DNA of 38,243 nucleotides from Lachnospiraceae bacterium (GCA_029224965.1 JAQXVO010000024.1:1-38243); one strand, 5' to 3'. Positions 1 to 10,173 are shown, numbered from the stretch's first letter. The notes: generated from the sequence alone by a model not told the origin. Numbers and translations are program-made.

Positions 1-141
1 GAAAATTCCCTCATTGTTCGATTTCTCGCTCAGGTTGGCACCTTTCTCATTTTCGTCGGGGTTGCCGTGGTTTCTCTGATCCTCTGTATCTCCACCACTC
101 TGAATAAAGGAACTTCTGTATATGAAATTTTCTATACTTAA
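1..141 (+). CDS. C-terminal fragment of a membrane protein, function unknown
   Basis: An open frame enters from the left edge and stops at TAA 139-141, giving the last 46 residues of a protein. The fragment holds one clear hydrophobic segment (about residues 13-34 of the fragment, rich in Val, Ile, Leu and Phe) followed by a short polar tail ending in EIFYT. This fits the last transmembrane helix of an integral membrane protein. The family cannot be named from so short a piece. It runs convergently towards murA, and the two are separated by about 230 bases. Confidence 0.5.
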   Translation, partial: ENSLIVRFLAQVGTFLIFVGVAVVSLILCISTTLNKGTSVYEIFYT

Positions 142-369
142 ACTTACGATAAAGAAACTACACCCCGCAAGGCGCTTTTTCAATATACATAAACTTGCGT
201 TTGTATGGCCGGGGTCCTGTGAATGGTGAATGGGAATCCGAAAAGAAACGCACGCCGCCGGGCGCACAAAGAAATAAGGCCCGGGCAGAACCCGGGCCTG
301 TAACTGTCTTTATTGAAATCTGTATCAGCTTCCTGATCTTTTGAATCCGGAATTTGAAATTATCGATCT
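142..369. other. Intergenic region between convergent genes
   Basis: No gene is supported in this 228-base stretch. It holds the murA terminator at 277-299. Upstream of it are short complementary G/C-rich pieces (ACCCC near 162 and GGGGT near 213) that could form a weak structure, but no recognisable RNA family. Confidence 0.5.
271..299 (-). terminator. Rho-independent terminator of murA
   Basis: A 9-bp perfect GC-rich stem (277-285 with 291-299, five-base loop) is followed on the minus strand by a T-rich run. It lies about 70 bases after the murA stop codon. Confidence 0.8.
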
Positions 370-1662
370 TTAAGATACCTTGAGCTTGAACTTCTGGATC
401 TCGTGCTCGCTCGATACCTGCTCGATCTGGGCTCCCAGTCCCTGAAGCTTCTCGGCAAAAGACTCATAGCCTCTCTGGATATAGTAGATATCATCCACAA
501 CCGTGATACCGTCTGCTGCCAGACCTGCAATAACAAGAGCCGCACCCGCTCTTAAATCCGGCGACTGAACCCGGGCTCCTGTGTAATGATCGACGCCGTT
601 TACAATGGCAATGGTACCCTCCACCTGGATATTGGCTCCCATGCGGGCCAGCTCATCCACATACTTGAAGCGATTTTCCCAGATGCTTTCTGTTACAACC
701 GATGTTCCCTCTGCAATGCCCAGAACTACGGTCATCTGGGGCTGCATATCTGTCGGAAATCCGGGATAGGGAAGGGTGGCAACCTGGGTATGCTTGAGTC
801 TGCCCTTGGCAATGACCTTCACGGCATCATCGTATTCCACAACCTGGCATCCGGCTTCCGCCAGCTTGGCTGTTGTTGCCTCCAGATGCTTAGGGATGAC
901 ATTTCGGATGGTGACATCTCCACCTGTCGCAGCGACAGCGCACATAAAGGTTCCGGCCTCAATCATATCCGGAATAACGGAATATTCCGTACCATGCAGG
1001 TGCTTCACGCCATTGATCCGGATGGACTCGGTTCCGGCTCCGCGGATATCGGCTCCCATACTGTTCAGGAAGTTTGCCACATCCACGACATGGGGTTCAC
1101 GGGCACAGTTGTCGATAACGGTCTTTCCCTCTGCCAGGGAGGCTGCCATCAGGATATTGATCGTTGCACCGACGGATACCTTATCCAGATAAATATGATT
1201 TGCCACCAGACGGTCGGCATGGGCTGAAATCAGTCCGTAGCTGATATCCACACTGGCTCCCAGGGCGCGGAAGCCCTTGATATGGAGGTCAATGGGTCTG
1301 CTTCCGATATCGCAGCCGCCCGGCAGAGCGACCTCTGCCTTATGATACTTGCCCAAGAGAGCGCCCAGAAGATAATAAGAGGCGCGGATTCTCTTGATAT
1401 AATCGTAATCTACAGACAAGCGGTGGATCGTAGAGCCATTGATCTCAACGACGTGCTTCTCCGGCCGCTTTACAACCGCACCGATATCCTCGATTGCTCC
1501 CAGGAGAACATTCACATCTCTGACATCCGGAACATTTGACAGACGGACCGTGTCATCTGTCATAACAGCAGCCGCAATAATAGCAAGCGCCGCATTCTTT
1601 GCTCCGCCAATCTCAACTTCTCCGGTCAGGGGATTTCCGCCCTTGATCACATACTGTTCCAT
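370..1662 (-). CDS. murA: UDP-N-acetylglucosamine 1-carboxyvinyltransferase (MurA)
   Basis: MurA transfers enolpyruvate from phosphoenolpyruvate to UDP-GlcNAc, the first committed step of peptidoglycan synthesis in the cytoplasm. The 430-residue length is typical. The substrate-binding Lys22-Asn23 pair lies in GGAKNAALA, and the catalytic cysteine targeted by fosfomycin is Cys117 in PGGCDIGSRP. The two-domain EPT repeat pattern runs the full length. The ATG at 1662 has an AAAGGA ribosome site eight bases upstream. A good promoter (1697-1724) sits between murA and the upstream foldase gene, so murA can be transcribed alone as well as by read-through. Firmicutes often have two paralogues (MurA and MurZ); which one this is cannot be decided here. 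Confidence 0.97.
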   Translation of the reverse strand: MEQYVIKGGNPLTGEVEIGGAKNAALAIIAAAVMTDDTVRLSNVPDVRDVNVLLGAIEDIGAVVKRPEKHVVEINGSTIHRLSVDYDYIKRIRASYYLLGALLGKYHKAEVALPGGCDIGSRPIDLHIKGFRALGASVDISYGLISAHADRLVANHIYLDKVSVGATINILMAASLAEGKTVIDNCAREPHVVDVANFLNSMGADIRGAGTESIRINGVKHLHGTEYSVIPDMIEAGTFMCAVAATGGDVTIRNVIPKHLEATTAKLAEAGCQVVEYDDAVKVIAKGRLKHTQVATLPYPGFPTDMQPQMTVVLGIAEGTSVVTESIWENRFKYVDELARMGANIQVEGTIAIVNGVDHYTGARVQSPDLRAGAALVIAGLAADGITVVDDIYYIQRGYESFAEKLQGLGAQIEQVSSEHEIQKFKLKVS

Positions 1663-1696
1663 AGTTTTTTCCTTTCGCTTGAACCAAACGCAAAAG

Positions 1697-1724
1697 ATTA
1701 TAGCATCCTCTACCCGCTTTGCAA
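1697..1724 (-). promoter_or_regulatory. Promoter of murA
   Basis: On the minus strand TTGCAA (1719-1724) and TATAAT (1697-1702) are separated by 16 bases, with an extended -10 TGC directly before TATAAT. It lies about 35 bases upstream of the murA start codon. Confidence 0.75.
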
Positions 1725-1732
1725 GTGATTTT

Positions 1733-2935
1733 TTAATTTCCGGAAGAGTCCGATGACGTTGAATTCGTGATCGAAGTCGTTCCTGTTGAACTGCCCGTGC
1801 TGTCTGCAGAGCTGTCAGTTTCTGTTGTACTGTCCGTAGAAGTACTGTCCTTTGACTTGGAATCTGTGGACTGGTCTATCAGAGTACCCGTGAAACGGTT
1901 GATAAAACGCACCTTCTTCCACAGGGACTTGTTCAGCTTCCAGGTGGACTTGGCTTCCATCTTTTTTAAGGTACTTTCATAATAGTCGGTCTTCTTCTCC
2001 GTCTGAAGGCTGGTCCGATTGGATTCCGTCTTTTCCTGGTCTGTCGTCGCATTCATACAGGCTACATAGTAGCCGCTGTTCTTAACATAGACGACATCTG
2101 TCGACTGTCCGTCCGACAGTCCGTCGACTGCCTTCAGAACATCATAGGGAAGATTGGTTCCACTGGAGATAGTAACGGTTCCCTTCTTCTTTGCCTTCTT
2201 CAGATCGGCCGCATCATAGCTGTAGGTCTCTACGCTTCCGCCGTTTGCGGTAACTGCCGAATCAAAATCAGGAGCAGCTGCAATGGCTTCGGCGGCTGCC
2301 TTGGATTTGGCAATATCATCATCCGAAGGGACATTCAGATTGCCATCGCTTCCTGTTGAGACCTGATCGGAGAAATAGACAAAATGAATGGTCTTCATAT
2401 TGGCTTCTTCGTCCGTCACCGTGGTATCAGCCTTGGCCTCAATGGCAGCCTCCATCTTTTGGGTATAGAGCTGATCCTCGAGGTAGCGCTCGACATATTC
2501 TTCTTTGGCGCCCAGCTGTTTCTTTGCAGCCTTGGAGTTTTCCTTCATAAAGGTCCGGGCTGTTTTCTTGATCTCTTTCTTTTCATCCGATGTCAGCTTG
2601 ACCCCATAGTCCTTGGCATTCTCTGTCAGATAATAGGCGGTCTTGATTTCATCGAGAATCTGAGACTTGGTAACAGACTCCATGGTGCCCTTTCCGGTCT
2701 GGGAAGCCTGGGTCCAGAGATTTTCATAACTGGACTCATTGGAAGTCTTGTAAAAGACGTCATACATGGCCTGTGTCAGCCTGGCATTGAAATTCGCATA
2801 GCCGTAGGTAATCTTGTCTTTTCCGCCGTCAATTTTCACCAGTGCCTGATTATCTGTAAAGCTGCAGCCAGTAAACGCTGCTGCAGTGAGACATCCTGCT
2901 AAAAGTAAAGCAGCGCCTCTCTTCTTTGAAAACAT
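1733..2935 (-). CDS. Lipoprotein foldase, PrsA/SurA-like peptidyl-prolyl isomerase
   Basis: This is probably a membrane-anchored extracytoplasmic chaperone or parvulin-type prolyl isomerase that helps exported proteins fold. I chose the ATG at 2935 (400 residues) because GAGGAGA precedes it at good spacing; an upstream in-frame start at 2968 lacks this. The N-terminus has a KK-charged region, a hydrophobic stretch and two possible lipobox cysteines, Cys15 (LLAGC) and Cys24 (AFTGC); Cys24 fits the usual signal length better. Residues about 28-170 resemble a SurA N-terminal domain, and about 175-310 a divergent parvulin domain. The last 45 residues are a low-complexity Ser/Thr/Asp tail. It lies between mfd and murA on the same strand. 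The foldase role is inferred from layout, because parvulin active-site residues are not obvious. Confidence 0.8.
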   Translation of the reverse strand: MFSKKRGAALLLAGCLTAAAFTGCSFTDNQALVKIDGGKDKITYGYANFNARLTQAMYDVFYKTSNESSYENLWTQASQTGKGTMESVTKSQILDEIKTAYYLTENAKDYGVKLTSDEKKEIKKTARTFMKENSKAAKKQLGAKEEYVERYLEDQLYTQKMEAAIEAKADTTVTDEEANMKTIHFVYFSDQVSTGSDGNLNVPSDDDIAKSKAAAEAIAAAPDFDSAVTANGGSVETYSYDAADLKKAKKKGTVTISSGTNLPYDVLKAVDGLSDGQSTDVVYVKNSGYYVACMNATTDQEKTESNRTSLQTEKKTDYYESTLKKMEAKSTWKLNKSLWKKVRFINRFTGTLIDQSTDSKSKDSTSTDSTTETDSSADSTGSSTGTTSITNSTSSDSSGN

Positions 2936-2995
2936 GTCTGTCTCTCCTCGTTTCTGATCTAATAGCATTCCATCCCCTGACGGCCTTTGAAATTT

Positions 2996-3054
2996 TTCAG
3001 AAAATCCTTCTGAAGAATTCCCCTAAAAGCCTTCCGAAATTCAACAAAAGGCTT
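2996..3054 (-). terminator. Two weak hairpins after mfd
   Basis: In the 265-base gap between mfd and the foldase gene there are two 7-bp inverted repeats: 3027-3033 with 3048-3054 (AAGCCTT/AAGGCTT), followed on the minus strand by a short T run, and 2996-3002 with 3008-3014. They could terminate or attenuate mfd transcription. Nothing else is recognisable in 2936-3200. Confidence 0.35.
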
Positions 3055-3200
3055 CTGGCACCATAAGGGCATTATTCAGTATTATATCCGTTTCCCCCTG
3101 CTTATTCAACAGCTTCGGCTCATGCCGCCAGCCTTTCTGCTTTGTTCATCCGGCCGCTGGCACTCACTCCGCCCGAACCGCAGATGATAGATAGCTCGTT

Positions 3201-6200
3201 TTATTCCTTCTTCTCCGGTCCCTGACCGGCCAGCTCATAGAGGCCGTCCGCGAACTCCCTGAGGATGTCCAGGGGCTCCCTCTTCTGGATTCTCGAATCC
3301 ATTCGGTAGTAGTAATCGAATTCCGGCCCGTTCTTTCCAGCCATGAGGAAGCGGACATAAGGCGCAAACCGCTCCTCAACAAGAGGAAGCTTTGCCACAT
3401 CAAGCCTTGCCTTCTTATACAGAACAATGCGGAGCATATCCCTAGTCTGCCGCATTTCCGTGATATAGGCATGTCTCGCATAACTTCTGAGCTTGGCGAT
3501 CTCCACCAGATTCTCCACAGAGCGCGGCGGTTCCCCGTAGCGGTCGATCAGCTCATCATAGATTTCCGAAGCATCCTCTTCGTTCCGGATGCCCGCAATT
3601 CTCTTATAGATATCCAGCCTCTGCATTTCATCCGAAATATAGGCCGTCGGGATATAGGCATCCAGATCGATCTCAACCGTGGTATCGAAGTCTTCCTCAA
3701 CCTCCTCGCCCTTTTCCTTCTTGACCGCTTCATTCAGCATCTTGCAGTATAAGTCGTAGCCGACCGCTTCCATGTGGCCATGCTGCTCTTTCCCGAGCAT
3801 ATTGCCGGCTCCGCGGATTTCCAGGTCCCGCATGGCGATCTTGAATCCGGAGCCAAGATCTGTAAATTCCCGGATGGCGGAAAGCCGCTTCTCCGCATCT
3901 TCTTTCAGGATCTTGTCCTTCTTATAAAGGAAGAAGGCGTAAGCGGTCCTGGAGCTTCGGCCGACCCGTCCTCTCAGCTGATAAAGCTGGGAAAGCCCCA
4001 TGCGGTCGGCATCGCTGATAATGATGGTATTGACATTCGGGATATCCAGACCGATCTCAATGATGGTGGTTGCGACCAGGATATCAATCTCCTGGTTTAA
4101 GAACCGCGCCATAATCTCTTCCAGATCGTTCTTGTTCATCTGCCCGTGAGCATAGGCGACTGTGGCCTCCGGCACAAGCTCCTGGATCCGGGCAGCTACA
4201 TCCGCAATATTCCGGACCCGGTTGGTGACGAAATAGACCTGGCCGTCCCTGGACAGTTCCCGGGCAATGGCCTCACGGATCATTTCCTCATTGTATTCAA
4301 AGACAAAGGTCTGGATGGGCTGACGGTCGATCGGCGCCTCTTCCAGGACACTCATATCACGAATGCCGACCAGGCTCATATGGAGGGTCCGGGGAATCGG
4401 TGTAGCAGAAAGAGAAAGCACATCCACGTTTTTCTTCATCTGCTTGATCTTTTCCTTGTGACGGACACCGAACCTCTGCTCTTCATCGATGATCAGAAGG
4501 CCCAGATCCTTGAATTTCACATCACTTGACAGAGCCCGGTGAGTTCCGATGACGATATCCACCAGTCCCTGCTTCAGCCTCTTAATGGTTTCCTTCTGCT
4601 GGGTCTCCGAGCGGAAACGGGAAAGCTCCGCAATGCTGACAGGATAGTCCTTCATTCTCTGGACGAAATTATTGTAGATCTGATCGCAGAGGATGGTCGT
4701 CGGAGCAAGATAGACCACCTGCTTGTTTTCCTGTACAGCCTTGAAGGCAGCCCGCATAGCGATCTCCGTCTTTCCGTAGCCGACATCTCCGCAGATCAGC
4801 CGGTCCATGATTTTCGGGGATTCCATATCTCTTTTGACATCCTCGATGGCCGAAAGCTGGCTGTCGGTTTCCTCATAGGGGAAGGACTCCTCAAACTCCT
4901 TCTGCCACTCGGTATCCGGGCCGTAGGCATAGCCCTTTTCTTCCTGACGGACGGCATAGAGGTCCACCAGATCCTTGGCGATGACGCCAACGGCAGACTG
5001 GACCTTCTGCTTGGTACGGGACCATTCCTGACCGCCCAGACTATTGAGCTTTGGCTTTTTTCCGTCTGCCCCGCCGTATTTCTGAATGCTGTCCAGCTGG
5101 GTAGCCAGGACATAGAGGACGGAGCCTCTGGCATATTCGATTTTGATATAGTCCTTTAAGACCCCGTCGACCTCGATCTTCTCAATGCCGCGGTAGATTC
5201 CAAGTCCGTGATTCTCATGAACCACATAGTCTCCCGGTGTCAGATCCCGAAAGCCGGAAATCTTATCCCCCTCGTACTTCCTCTGCTTCTTTTTTCTCTT
5301 CTTCCGCCTCTGTCCGAAGATATCCGACTCGGAAATAATGACAAAACCGCTGTCCGGGAACTCAAAGCCTCGTCCGATCTGGCCGTAGGTCACCATGACC
5401 TCACCGGGCCTGATCTCCTTATCATAACTTTCGGAATAGAAGGCCGTCACATCGTTCTGCAGGAGATCCTGAGTCAGACGCTTCCCCCTGGTTCTGGACG
5501 GGCTGACCAGAAGAACCCTCTCCTTCCGCTTCCGGTAAACCGAAAGCTCTTTTAAAAGAAGCTCAAAGCTTCCGTTATAGCTTGTTCCCTGCTGCATATC
5601 GATGTGATACTGACCGGACACAGGGACAATTCTTCCTGCCACATCCAGGGTGGAGAGAACCACTCCGGAAAAGGTCTGCAGACGGAAAAGCAGGTTATTC
5701 ACACTGATCAGAAGCTCCATCTGACCGGGAAGCAGGCTTCCCTTGAGAAGACGGTGCTGCATGGAATCCTGGAATTCCCGTTCAATCTCATCCACATTCT
5801 CCCGAAGACGCCGTCCCTCATCCAGAAGAATCAGGCTGTCCTTGGGAAGATAATCGAGAAGACAGCCGGCATCAGGGAAGAAATAAGGCAGATAGCTTTC
5901 AATATCCTGCCGGCTCCAGCCGGAGGAGATCCGCTCGATTGCCTCCTCCGTCGTTCTTCTCAGCTGATAGGCGGCTTCGGACTGCATTTTCGTCCGGAAG
6001 TTTTCATAAAGCTGATCCAGATCCTTCTGCATTTTCTCCAGACCTTTCTCCCGATCCTCGGCAGAAAGGACAAATTCTACTGCGGGGCTGATCCGGACCG
6101 TCTCCAGATTTTCCGTAGACCTCTGGGATCCCACTTCAAATAATTTGATGGAATCGACCTCATCGCCGAAGAGCTCGATCCGGACCGGATGGTCCAGGTT

Positions 6201-6755
6201 CAGAGGGAAGATATCGATAATGCCGCCGCGGACCGAAAACTGGCCCTTCTCTTCAACCATGGGGAGAGCCTCATAGCCATCCTGGACCAGAAACTTCCGA
6301 AATTCCTCCAGATCGATCTCATCGTCCAGGGAAATGGTCCGGATACCCTGACGGAAATCCTCCGCCCCGGGCAGCCGGTTCATAAGGGCTCCGGCCGTGG
6401 TCACAATGGTCAGAGGCTGACCGGAAAGGATTGCATCCAAAGCAGTTACCCGGGGAATGGTCAGCGCATTGCCGCGGACATCCGACTGGAAAAAGAGCAG
6501 ATCCTTGCCCGGAAAATAATAAGTTTCCGGGTCAAAGGCCAGCATTTCATCATAGAGGTCCCTGGCCCTCTGCTCCTCGCTTGTCACCAGAATTTTAACC
6601 GGAAATTCAGAGCCCAGGGCGAAGCTTACCAGAGCTTTCCCCGCATCCGTCACTCCGGACAGCTGGAGATATTCCGCTTTCTTATGTTTTTTCAGGCGGT
6701 CTTTCAGTTCCTCGATATCCGAAAGGCCTTGAAAGGGTGATAAAAAGACATTCAT
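3201..6755 (-). CDS. mfd: Transcription-repair coupling factor (Mfd)
   Basis: Mfd removes RNA polymerase stalled at DNA lesions using ATP-driven translocation and recruits UvrA for nucleotide excision repair. The full 1184-residue length matches the family. In order: a UvrB-like N-terminal module with GGIIDIFPL; a CarD/RNA-polymerase-interaction domain beginning PGDYVVHENHGLGIYRG near residue 500; a RecG-like helicase with Walker A GDVGYGKTEIAM and Walker B IIDEEQRFG in the middle; motif VI QLRGRVGRS; and the C-terminal TRCF domain with TAYISDEMQRLDIYKR. The start ATG lies five bases after the pth stop codon, with an AGGAG site inside the end of pth, so the two are translationally close and share the pth promoter. 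No anomaly is seen. Confidence 0.98.
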   Translation of the reverse strand: MNVFLSPFQGLSDIEELKDRLKKHKKAEYLQLSGVTDAGKALVSFALGSEFPVKILVTSEEQRARDLYDEMLAFDPETYYFPGKDLLFFQSDVRGNALTIPRVTALDAILSGQPLTIVTTAGALMNRLPGAEDFRQGIRTISLDDEIDLEEFRKFLVQDGYEALPMVEEKGQFSVRGGIIDIFPLNLDHPVRIELFGDEVDSIKLFEVGSQRSTENLETVRISPAVEFVLSAEDREKGLEKMQKDLDQLYENFRTKMQSEAAYQLRRTTEEAIERISSGWSRQDIESYLPYFFPDAGCLLDYLPKDSLILLDEGRRLRENVDEIEREFQDSMQHRLLKGSLLPGQMELLISVNNLLFRLQTFSGVVLSTLDVAGRIVPVSGQYHIDMQQGTSYNGSFELLLKELSVYRKRKERVLLVSPSRTRGKRLTQDLLQNDVTAFYSESYDKEIRPGEVMVTYGQIGRGFEFPDSGFVIISESDIFGQRRKKRKKKQRKYEGDKISGFRDLTPGDYVVHENHGLGIYRGIEKIEVDGVLKDYIKIEYARGSVLYVLATQLDSIQKYGGADGKKPKLNSLGGQEWSRTKQKVQSAVGVIAKDLVDLYAVRQEEKGYAYGPDTEWQKEFEESFPYEETDSQLSAIEDVKRDMESPKIMDRLICGDVGYGKTEIAMRAAFKAVQENKQVVYLAPTTILCDQIYNNFVQRMKDYPVSIAELSRFRSETQQKETIKRLKQGLVDIVIGTHRALSSDVKFKDLGLLIIDEEQRFGVRHKEKIKQMKKNVDVLSLSATPIPRTLHMSLVGIRDMSVLEEAPIDRQPIQTFVFEYNEEMIREAIARELSRDGQVYFVTNRVRNIADVAARIQELVPEATVAYAHGQMNKNDLEEIMARFLNQEIDILVATTIIEIGLDIPNVNTIIISDADRMGLSQLYQLRGRVGRSSRTAYAFFLYKKDKILKEDAEKRLSAIREFTDLGSGFKIAMRDLEIRGAGNMLGKEQHGHMEAVGYDLYCKMLNEAVKKEKGEEVEEDFDTTVEIDLDAYIPTAYISDEMQRLDIYKRIAGIRNEEDASEIYDELIDRYGEPPRSVENLVEIAKLRSYARHAYITEMRQTRDMLRIVLYKKARLDVAKLPLVEERFAPYVRFLMAGKNGPEFDYYYRMDSRIQKREPLDILREFADGLYELAGQGPEKKE

Positions 6756-6760
6756 GTCTC

Positions 6761-7330
6761 TTACTCCTGCAGTCCGTTGTATTTTGTCATTGCATCATCG
6801 AAGCGTCCATCCAACAGAAGTTCCAGACAGTCAGCGGCATCCTGACAGATCCGATCCAGCTTCTCCCTCTCCTCTGCCGGCAGATGGCCCAGGACATGAG
6901 CCACCATATCCTGACCGGCTTCCAGCCGTCCGACACCCAGCCGGACTCTGGTAAATTCCTCTGTCCCAAGGCAGGAAATAATGCTCTTCAAGCCATTATG
7001 GCCTCCGGCAGAGCCTTTTTTCCGTATCCGCATCCGGCCGGCGTCCAGCATGACATCATCGCAGAAGACGATCAGATCCTCCGGATGCAGCTTATAATAA
7101 TCCATCAAGGCCCGGATGCTTTCTCCGCTGTTATTCATATAGGTCTGGGGCTTCACCAGAAGAACACTGTGAGATCCGATCCGGCCTCGGCCGGTCAGGG
7201 CCTTCCCTTCTTCCTTCTGGATCGTAATGCCATATTTATCTGCGATGCAGTCGATAGCATCAAAGCCTGCATTATGGCGGGTTTTCTGATATTTCAATCC
7301 CGGATTTCCCAACCCTGCGATGATCTGCAT
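6761..7330 (-). CDS. pth: Peptidyl-tRNA hydrolase
   Basis: Pth cleaves the ester bond of peptidyl-tRNAs dropped by ribosomes, recycling tRNA. The 189-residue protein has the standard N-terminal GLGNPG (Asn9) and the catalytic histidine His19 in KTRHNAG. It also has the CDDVMLDAGRMRIR region with the conserved aspartate and the SAGGHNGLKSI motif. The start ATG at 7330 is preceded by AGGAGG. It is the first gene of a run with mfd, the foldase and murA, and has a clear promoter at 7373-7401. Confidence 0.97.
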   Translation of the reverse strand: MQIIAGLGNPGLKYQKTRHNAGFDAIDCIADKYGITIQKEEGKALTGRGRIGSHSVLLVKPQTYMNNSGESIRALMDYYKLHPEDLIVFCDDVMLDAGRMRIRKKGSAGGHNGLKSIISCLGTEEFTRVRLGVGRLEAGQDMVAHVLGHLPAEEREKLDRICQDAADCLELLLDGRFDDAMTKYNGLQE

Positions 7331-7372
7331 GTCTGCCTCCTGAAACGATAAAATTCAAAGTCTTGCGCAATA

Positions 7373-7401
7373 TCTATAGCATTTTTCCCGGGCTTTTGCA
7401 A
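7373..7401 (-). promoter_or_regulatory. Promoter of pth-mfd
   Basis: On the minus strand TTGCAA (7396-7401), a 17-base spacer and TATAGA (7373-7378), with an extended -10 TGC. It is about 45 bases upstream of the pth start. Confidence 0.75.
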
Positions 7402-7455
7402 TTTTCACCGAAAAAATCATAGAAAAGGCTGCATAAAAAACATAGAAAACCACAG

Positions 7456-7492
7456 AAAAAGACCGGGGACAGGTTCTGCCTTTCCCCGGTCT
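7456..7492 (-). terminator. Terminator of the glgC-glgD-spoVG operon
   Basis: A 10-bp perfect stem (7460-7469 with 7483-7492) with a GC-rich core is followed on the minus strand by TTTTT. It starts about a dozen bases after the spoVG stop codon. Confidence 0.85.
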
Positions 7493-7504
7493 GACTGACT
7501 GCCA

Positions 7505-7771
7505 TTACTCTTCTTCCAGAATATCCTTCCGATAGCGGTCCAGAATCATATTCTGCAGCTGTTCCCGCGTCTCCGAGCGGATCGGATGAGCGATATCCTT
7601 ATACTCACCATCCGACGCTTTTCGGCTTGGCATTGCAATGAAGAGTCCCTTTTCCCCCTCGATCACTTTGATGTCATGGACTACAAACTCATTGTCAATG
7701 GTGATAGAGGCTACGGCCTTCATTTTGCCTTCCTTCTCTATCTTGCGTATCCTGATATCCGTAATATTCAT
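7505..7771 (-). CDS. spoVG: SpoVG family regulator
   Basis: SpoVG is a small nucleic-acid-binding protein first known for its effect on asymmetric septation in Bacillus and on capsule and virulence genes in staphylococci. This 88-residue protein begins [19 protein letters not shown] and contains the conserved [11 protein letters not shown] and [10 protein letters not shown] segments, followed by the HPI...R region. The start has a strong AGGGGG site. It follows glgD by 12 bases and ends the operon, so it is probably co-expressed with glycogen synthesis. The gene alone does not show that the organism sporulates. Confidence 0.95.
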   Translation of the reverse strand: MNITDIRIRKIEKEGKMKAVASITIDNEFVVHDIKVIEGEKGLFIAMPSRKASDGEYKDIAHPIRSETREQLQNMILDRYRKDILEEE

Positions 7772-7783
7772 ATCAGCCCCCTG

Positions 7784-8908
7784 TTATACTCCGTAACGGT
7801 TCTGCTTCTCCGAGACAACCATAATGCTGTCCTTGCCGACATAGCTTGTATTACTCAGTAAGGTCTCATTGCTCTCAACAATACAGTTCTCTACATATAC
7901 ATTATCCCCGATATATGCTCCATTCATGATAATGGAATTCTTGATGGTACAGCCGTTTCCGACAAATACCTTCTTAAAGAGAACGGAATTCTCAACATGA
8001 CTGTTGATGATGCTGCCGCTGGCGATCAGGCTGTTTTTGACCTCGGCTCCTTCATTGTATTTTGCCGGTGCCAGATCCATGGCCTTGGAGTAGATCGGAG
8101 CACCCTCCTCAAACATATGCATGCGGACATCTCTGTTAAGGAAGTCCATATTGGTCCGATAATAGGCATCGATCGTTGAAATATTGCGCCAGTAGTCATC
8201 CAACATATAGCCGTAGATCTTCTTCATTCCCAGATAGCGGATCAGGATATCGGTAACAAAGTTATACCTGCCCTCACGATTGGACTGCTCCAGAAGCTCG
8301 ATCAGAGCACGGCGGCGGATGACATAGATACCGGTTGATACAATATTGGAATGAGCAACCATGGGTTTCTCTTCAAAATCTGTAATCTGTCCGTCCGTAT
8401 CCATCTTGACCACGCCGAAACGCTTGATGTCATCCCCTTCCGGGCACTTGGCGCATACGACTGTGATATTGGCCTGCTTCTGAATGTGGTAATCCAGAAC
8501 CTTGTTGAAGTCCATCTTGTAGATGCAGTCACCGCTTGCAATGATGACATAGGGCTCATGACGTTCCTTCAGGAAATCAATGTTCTGCCACATGGCATCT
8601 GCGGTTCCCCGGTACCACCAGCTGTTATCAGTGGTTACGGTCGGCGTGAAGACAAAGAGTCCGCCCTGCTTACGGCCGAAATTCCACCACTTGGAGGAAT
8701 TCAGATGCTCATTCAGGGAACGTGCATTGTACTGTGACAGTACGGCTACTGTCTGCACGTGCGAATTTGTCATATTGGAAAGGGTAAAATCGATGCTCCG
8801 GTAGCTGCCCGCTACAGGCATGGCCGCGATTGCCCGCTTATCTGAAAGAGACCCCATCCGTGTATTGTTTCCACCTGCGAGAATTATTCCCAATGCCTTC
8901 ATGCTCAT
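7784..8908 (-). CDS. glgD: Glucose-1-phosphate adenylyltransferase subunit GlgD
   Basis: GlgD is the second subunit of the Firmicute ADP-glucose pyrophosphorylase, which makes ADP-glucose for glycogen. Related GlgD proteins are catalytically weak and act mainly by changing GlgC kinetics. The 374-residue protein has the nucleotidyltransferase N-terminus with [10 protein letters not shown] in place of the usual LAGGQGSRL. It has a [10 protein letters not shown] metal region, and a C-terminal left-handed beta-helix with hexapeptide repeats (about residues 285-360). The start overlaps the glgC stop codon by four bases (ATGA), indicating translational coupling. GlgD identity rests on the altered nucleotide loop and on the position after glgC. 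Confidence 0.95.
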   Translation of the reverse strand: MSMKALGIILAGGNNTRMGSLSDKRAIAAMPVAGSYRSIDFTLSNMTNSHVQTVAVLSQYNARSLNEHLNSSKWWNFGRKQGGLFVFTPTVTTDNSWWYRGTADAMWQNIDFLKERHEPYVIIASGDCIYKMDFNKVLDYHIQKQANITVVCAKCPEGDDIKRFGVVKMDTDGQITDFEEKPMVAHSNIVSTGIYVIRRRALIELLEQSNREGRYNFVTDILIRYLGMKKIYGYMLDDYWRNISTIDAYYRTNMDFLNRDVRMHMFEEGAPIYSKAMDLAPAKYNEGAEVKNSLIASGSIINSHVENSVLFKKVFVGNGCTIKNSIIMNGAYIGDNVYVENCIVESNETLLSNTSYVGKDSIMVVSEKQNRYGV

Positions 8909-10173
8909 TCACCTGCCTTAATAATATAGCCGCCACTCTCCAGAAGACCGTTCGGATAGTCGCTTTCTTCTGTTTTTCCATGAATAGCCGTATTCTTTCC
9001 GATGGAGACATTGGCCGGAATCACAGAATCATTGCCGATAGTTACAAGGTCAAATGCGTAGACCTTCTGGGACAGCTTGCTCGGAGCAAATTCTCCGACG
9101 CCCAGCTTTGCATTTTCCCCTACCGTGGTATTCTCGGCAATAATCGCCTTATCGATCACTGCACCCTTTGCAATGTGTACGCCGCGCATCAGAATGGAGT
9201 TCCTTACAACCGCGCCCTCTTCGACGATAACACCCGGTCCCAGTACACAGTTCTCAACCGTACCGTCAATCTGGTCCGCCGCGCCGATGATGGCTTTCTT
9301 AATGACCGCATCCTCTCCGACATAATGGGGTTCGATCATGGTCTGCTTGGTATAGATTTTCCAGAATTCCTCATAGAGGTTAAATTCGGGAATCAGATCC
9401 ACCAGCTCCATATTGGCTTCCCAGTAGGAGCCCAGAGTTCCGACATCCTTCCAGTAGCCGTTGAATTCATAGGCGAAGATCCGCATGCCCTCATTGTGGC
9501 AGTAGGGAATGATGTGCTTGCCGAAATCACAGTTGGGCTGATCTTTCAGCTTGATCAGAGCTTCCTTCAGAACCGGCCAGCTGAAGATATAGATACCCAT
9601 GGAAGCAAGGTTGGATCTCGGATGCTCCGGCTTCTCCTCAAATTCGGTGATCTGCTTGTTTTCATCGCAGATAACAACTCCGAAACGGCTTGCCTCCTCG
9701 ATCGGAACCGGGATAGCCGCAATCGTGACATCCGCCTTGTTCTGTTTGTGGAAATCAAGCATGGCCTCGTAATCCATCTTGTAGATATGATCTCCGGAGA
9801 GAATCAGAACATAATCCGGATCATAGCTCTCAATATAATTCAGGTTCTGATAAATCGCATTTGCGGTTCCTGAATACCAATCTGCATTGCTGCTTCTCTC
9901 ATAGGGAGGAAGAACTGTGACGCCTCCGTTGTTACGATCGAGATCCCAAGGAATACCGATACCTATATGAGAGTTCAAAACCAACGGCTGATACTGTGTC
10001 AGAACGCCTACTGTATCAATCCCTGAATTGATGCAGTTTGAAAGTGGGAAATCAATAATCCTGTACTTTCCTCCAAAAGCAACAGCCGGTTTTGCAACGT
10101 TTGATGTCAGAACGCCCAATCTGGATCCCTGACCGCCGGCAAGAAGCATTGCAATCATTTCTTTACTGCTCAT
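8905..10173 (-). CDS. glgC: Glucose-1-phosphate adenylyltransferase (GlgC)
   Basis: GlgC condenses ATP and glucose-1-phosphate to ADP-glucose, the committed step of bacterial glycogen synthesis. From the ATG at 10173 the protein has 422 residues. A GTG six codons upstream is possible, but GGGGTGAG is well placed for the ATG. The signature [13 protein letters not shown] lies near residue 10, followed by [10 protein letters not shown] and the sugar-phosphate-binding [12 protein letters not shown]-terminal beta-helix of hexapeptide repeats begins near residue 285. It is the first gene of glgC-glgD-spoVG and is expressed from a promoter about 90 bases upstream, with a hairpin in its leader that may control it. 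Confidence 0.97.
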   Translation of the reverse strand: MSSKEMIAMLLAGGQGSRLGVLTSNVAKPAVAFGGKYRIIDFPLSNCINSGIDTVGVLTQYQPLVLNSHIGIGIPWDLDRNNGGVTVLPPYERSSNADWYSGTANAIYQNLNYIESYDPDYVLILSGDHIYKMDYEAMLDFHKQNKADVTIAAIPVPIEEASRFGVVICDENKQITEFEEKPEHPRSNLASMGIYIFSWPVLKEALIKLKDQPNCDFGKHIIPYCHNEGMRIFAYEFNGYWKDVGTLGSYWEANMELVDLIPEFNLYEEFWKIYTKQTMIEPHYVGEDAVIKKAIIGAADQIDGTVENCVLGPGVIVEEGAVVRNSILMRGVHIAKGAVIDKAIIAENTTVGENAKLGVGEFAPSKLSQKVYAFDLVTIGNDSVIPANVSIGKNTAIHGKTEESDYPNGLLESGGYIIKAGE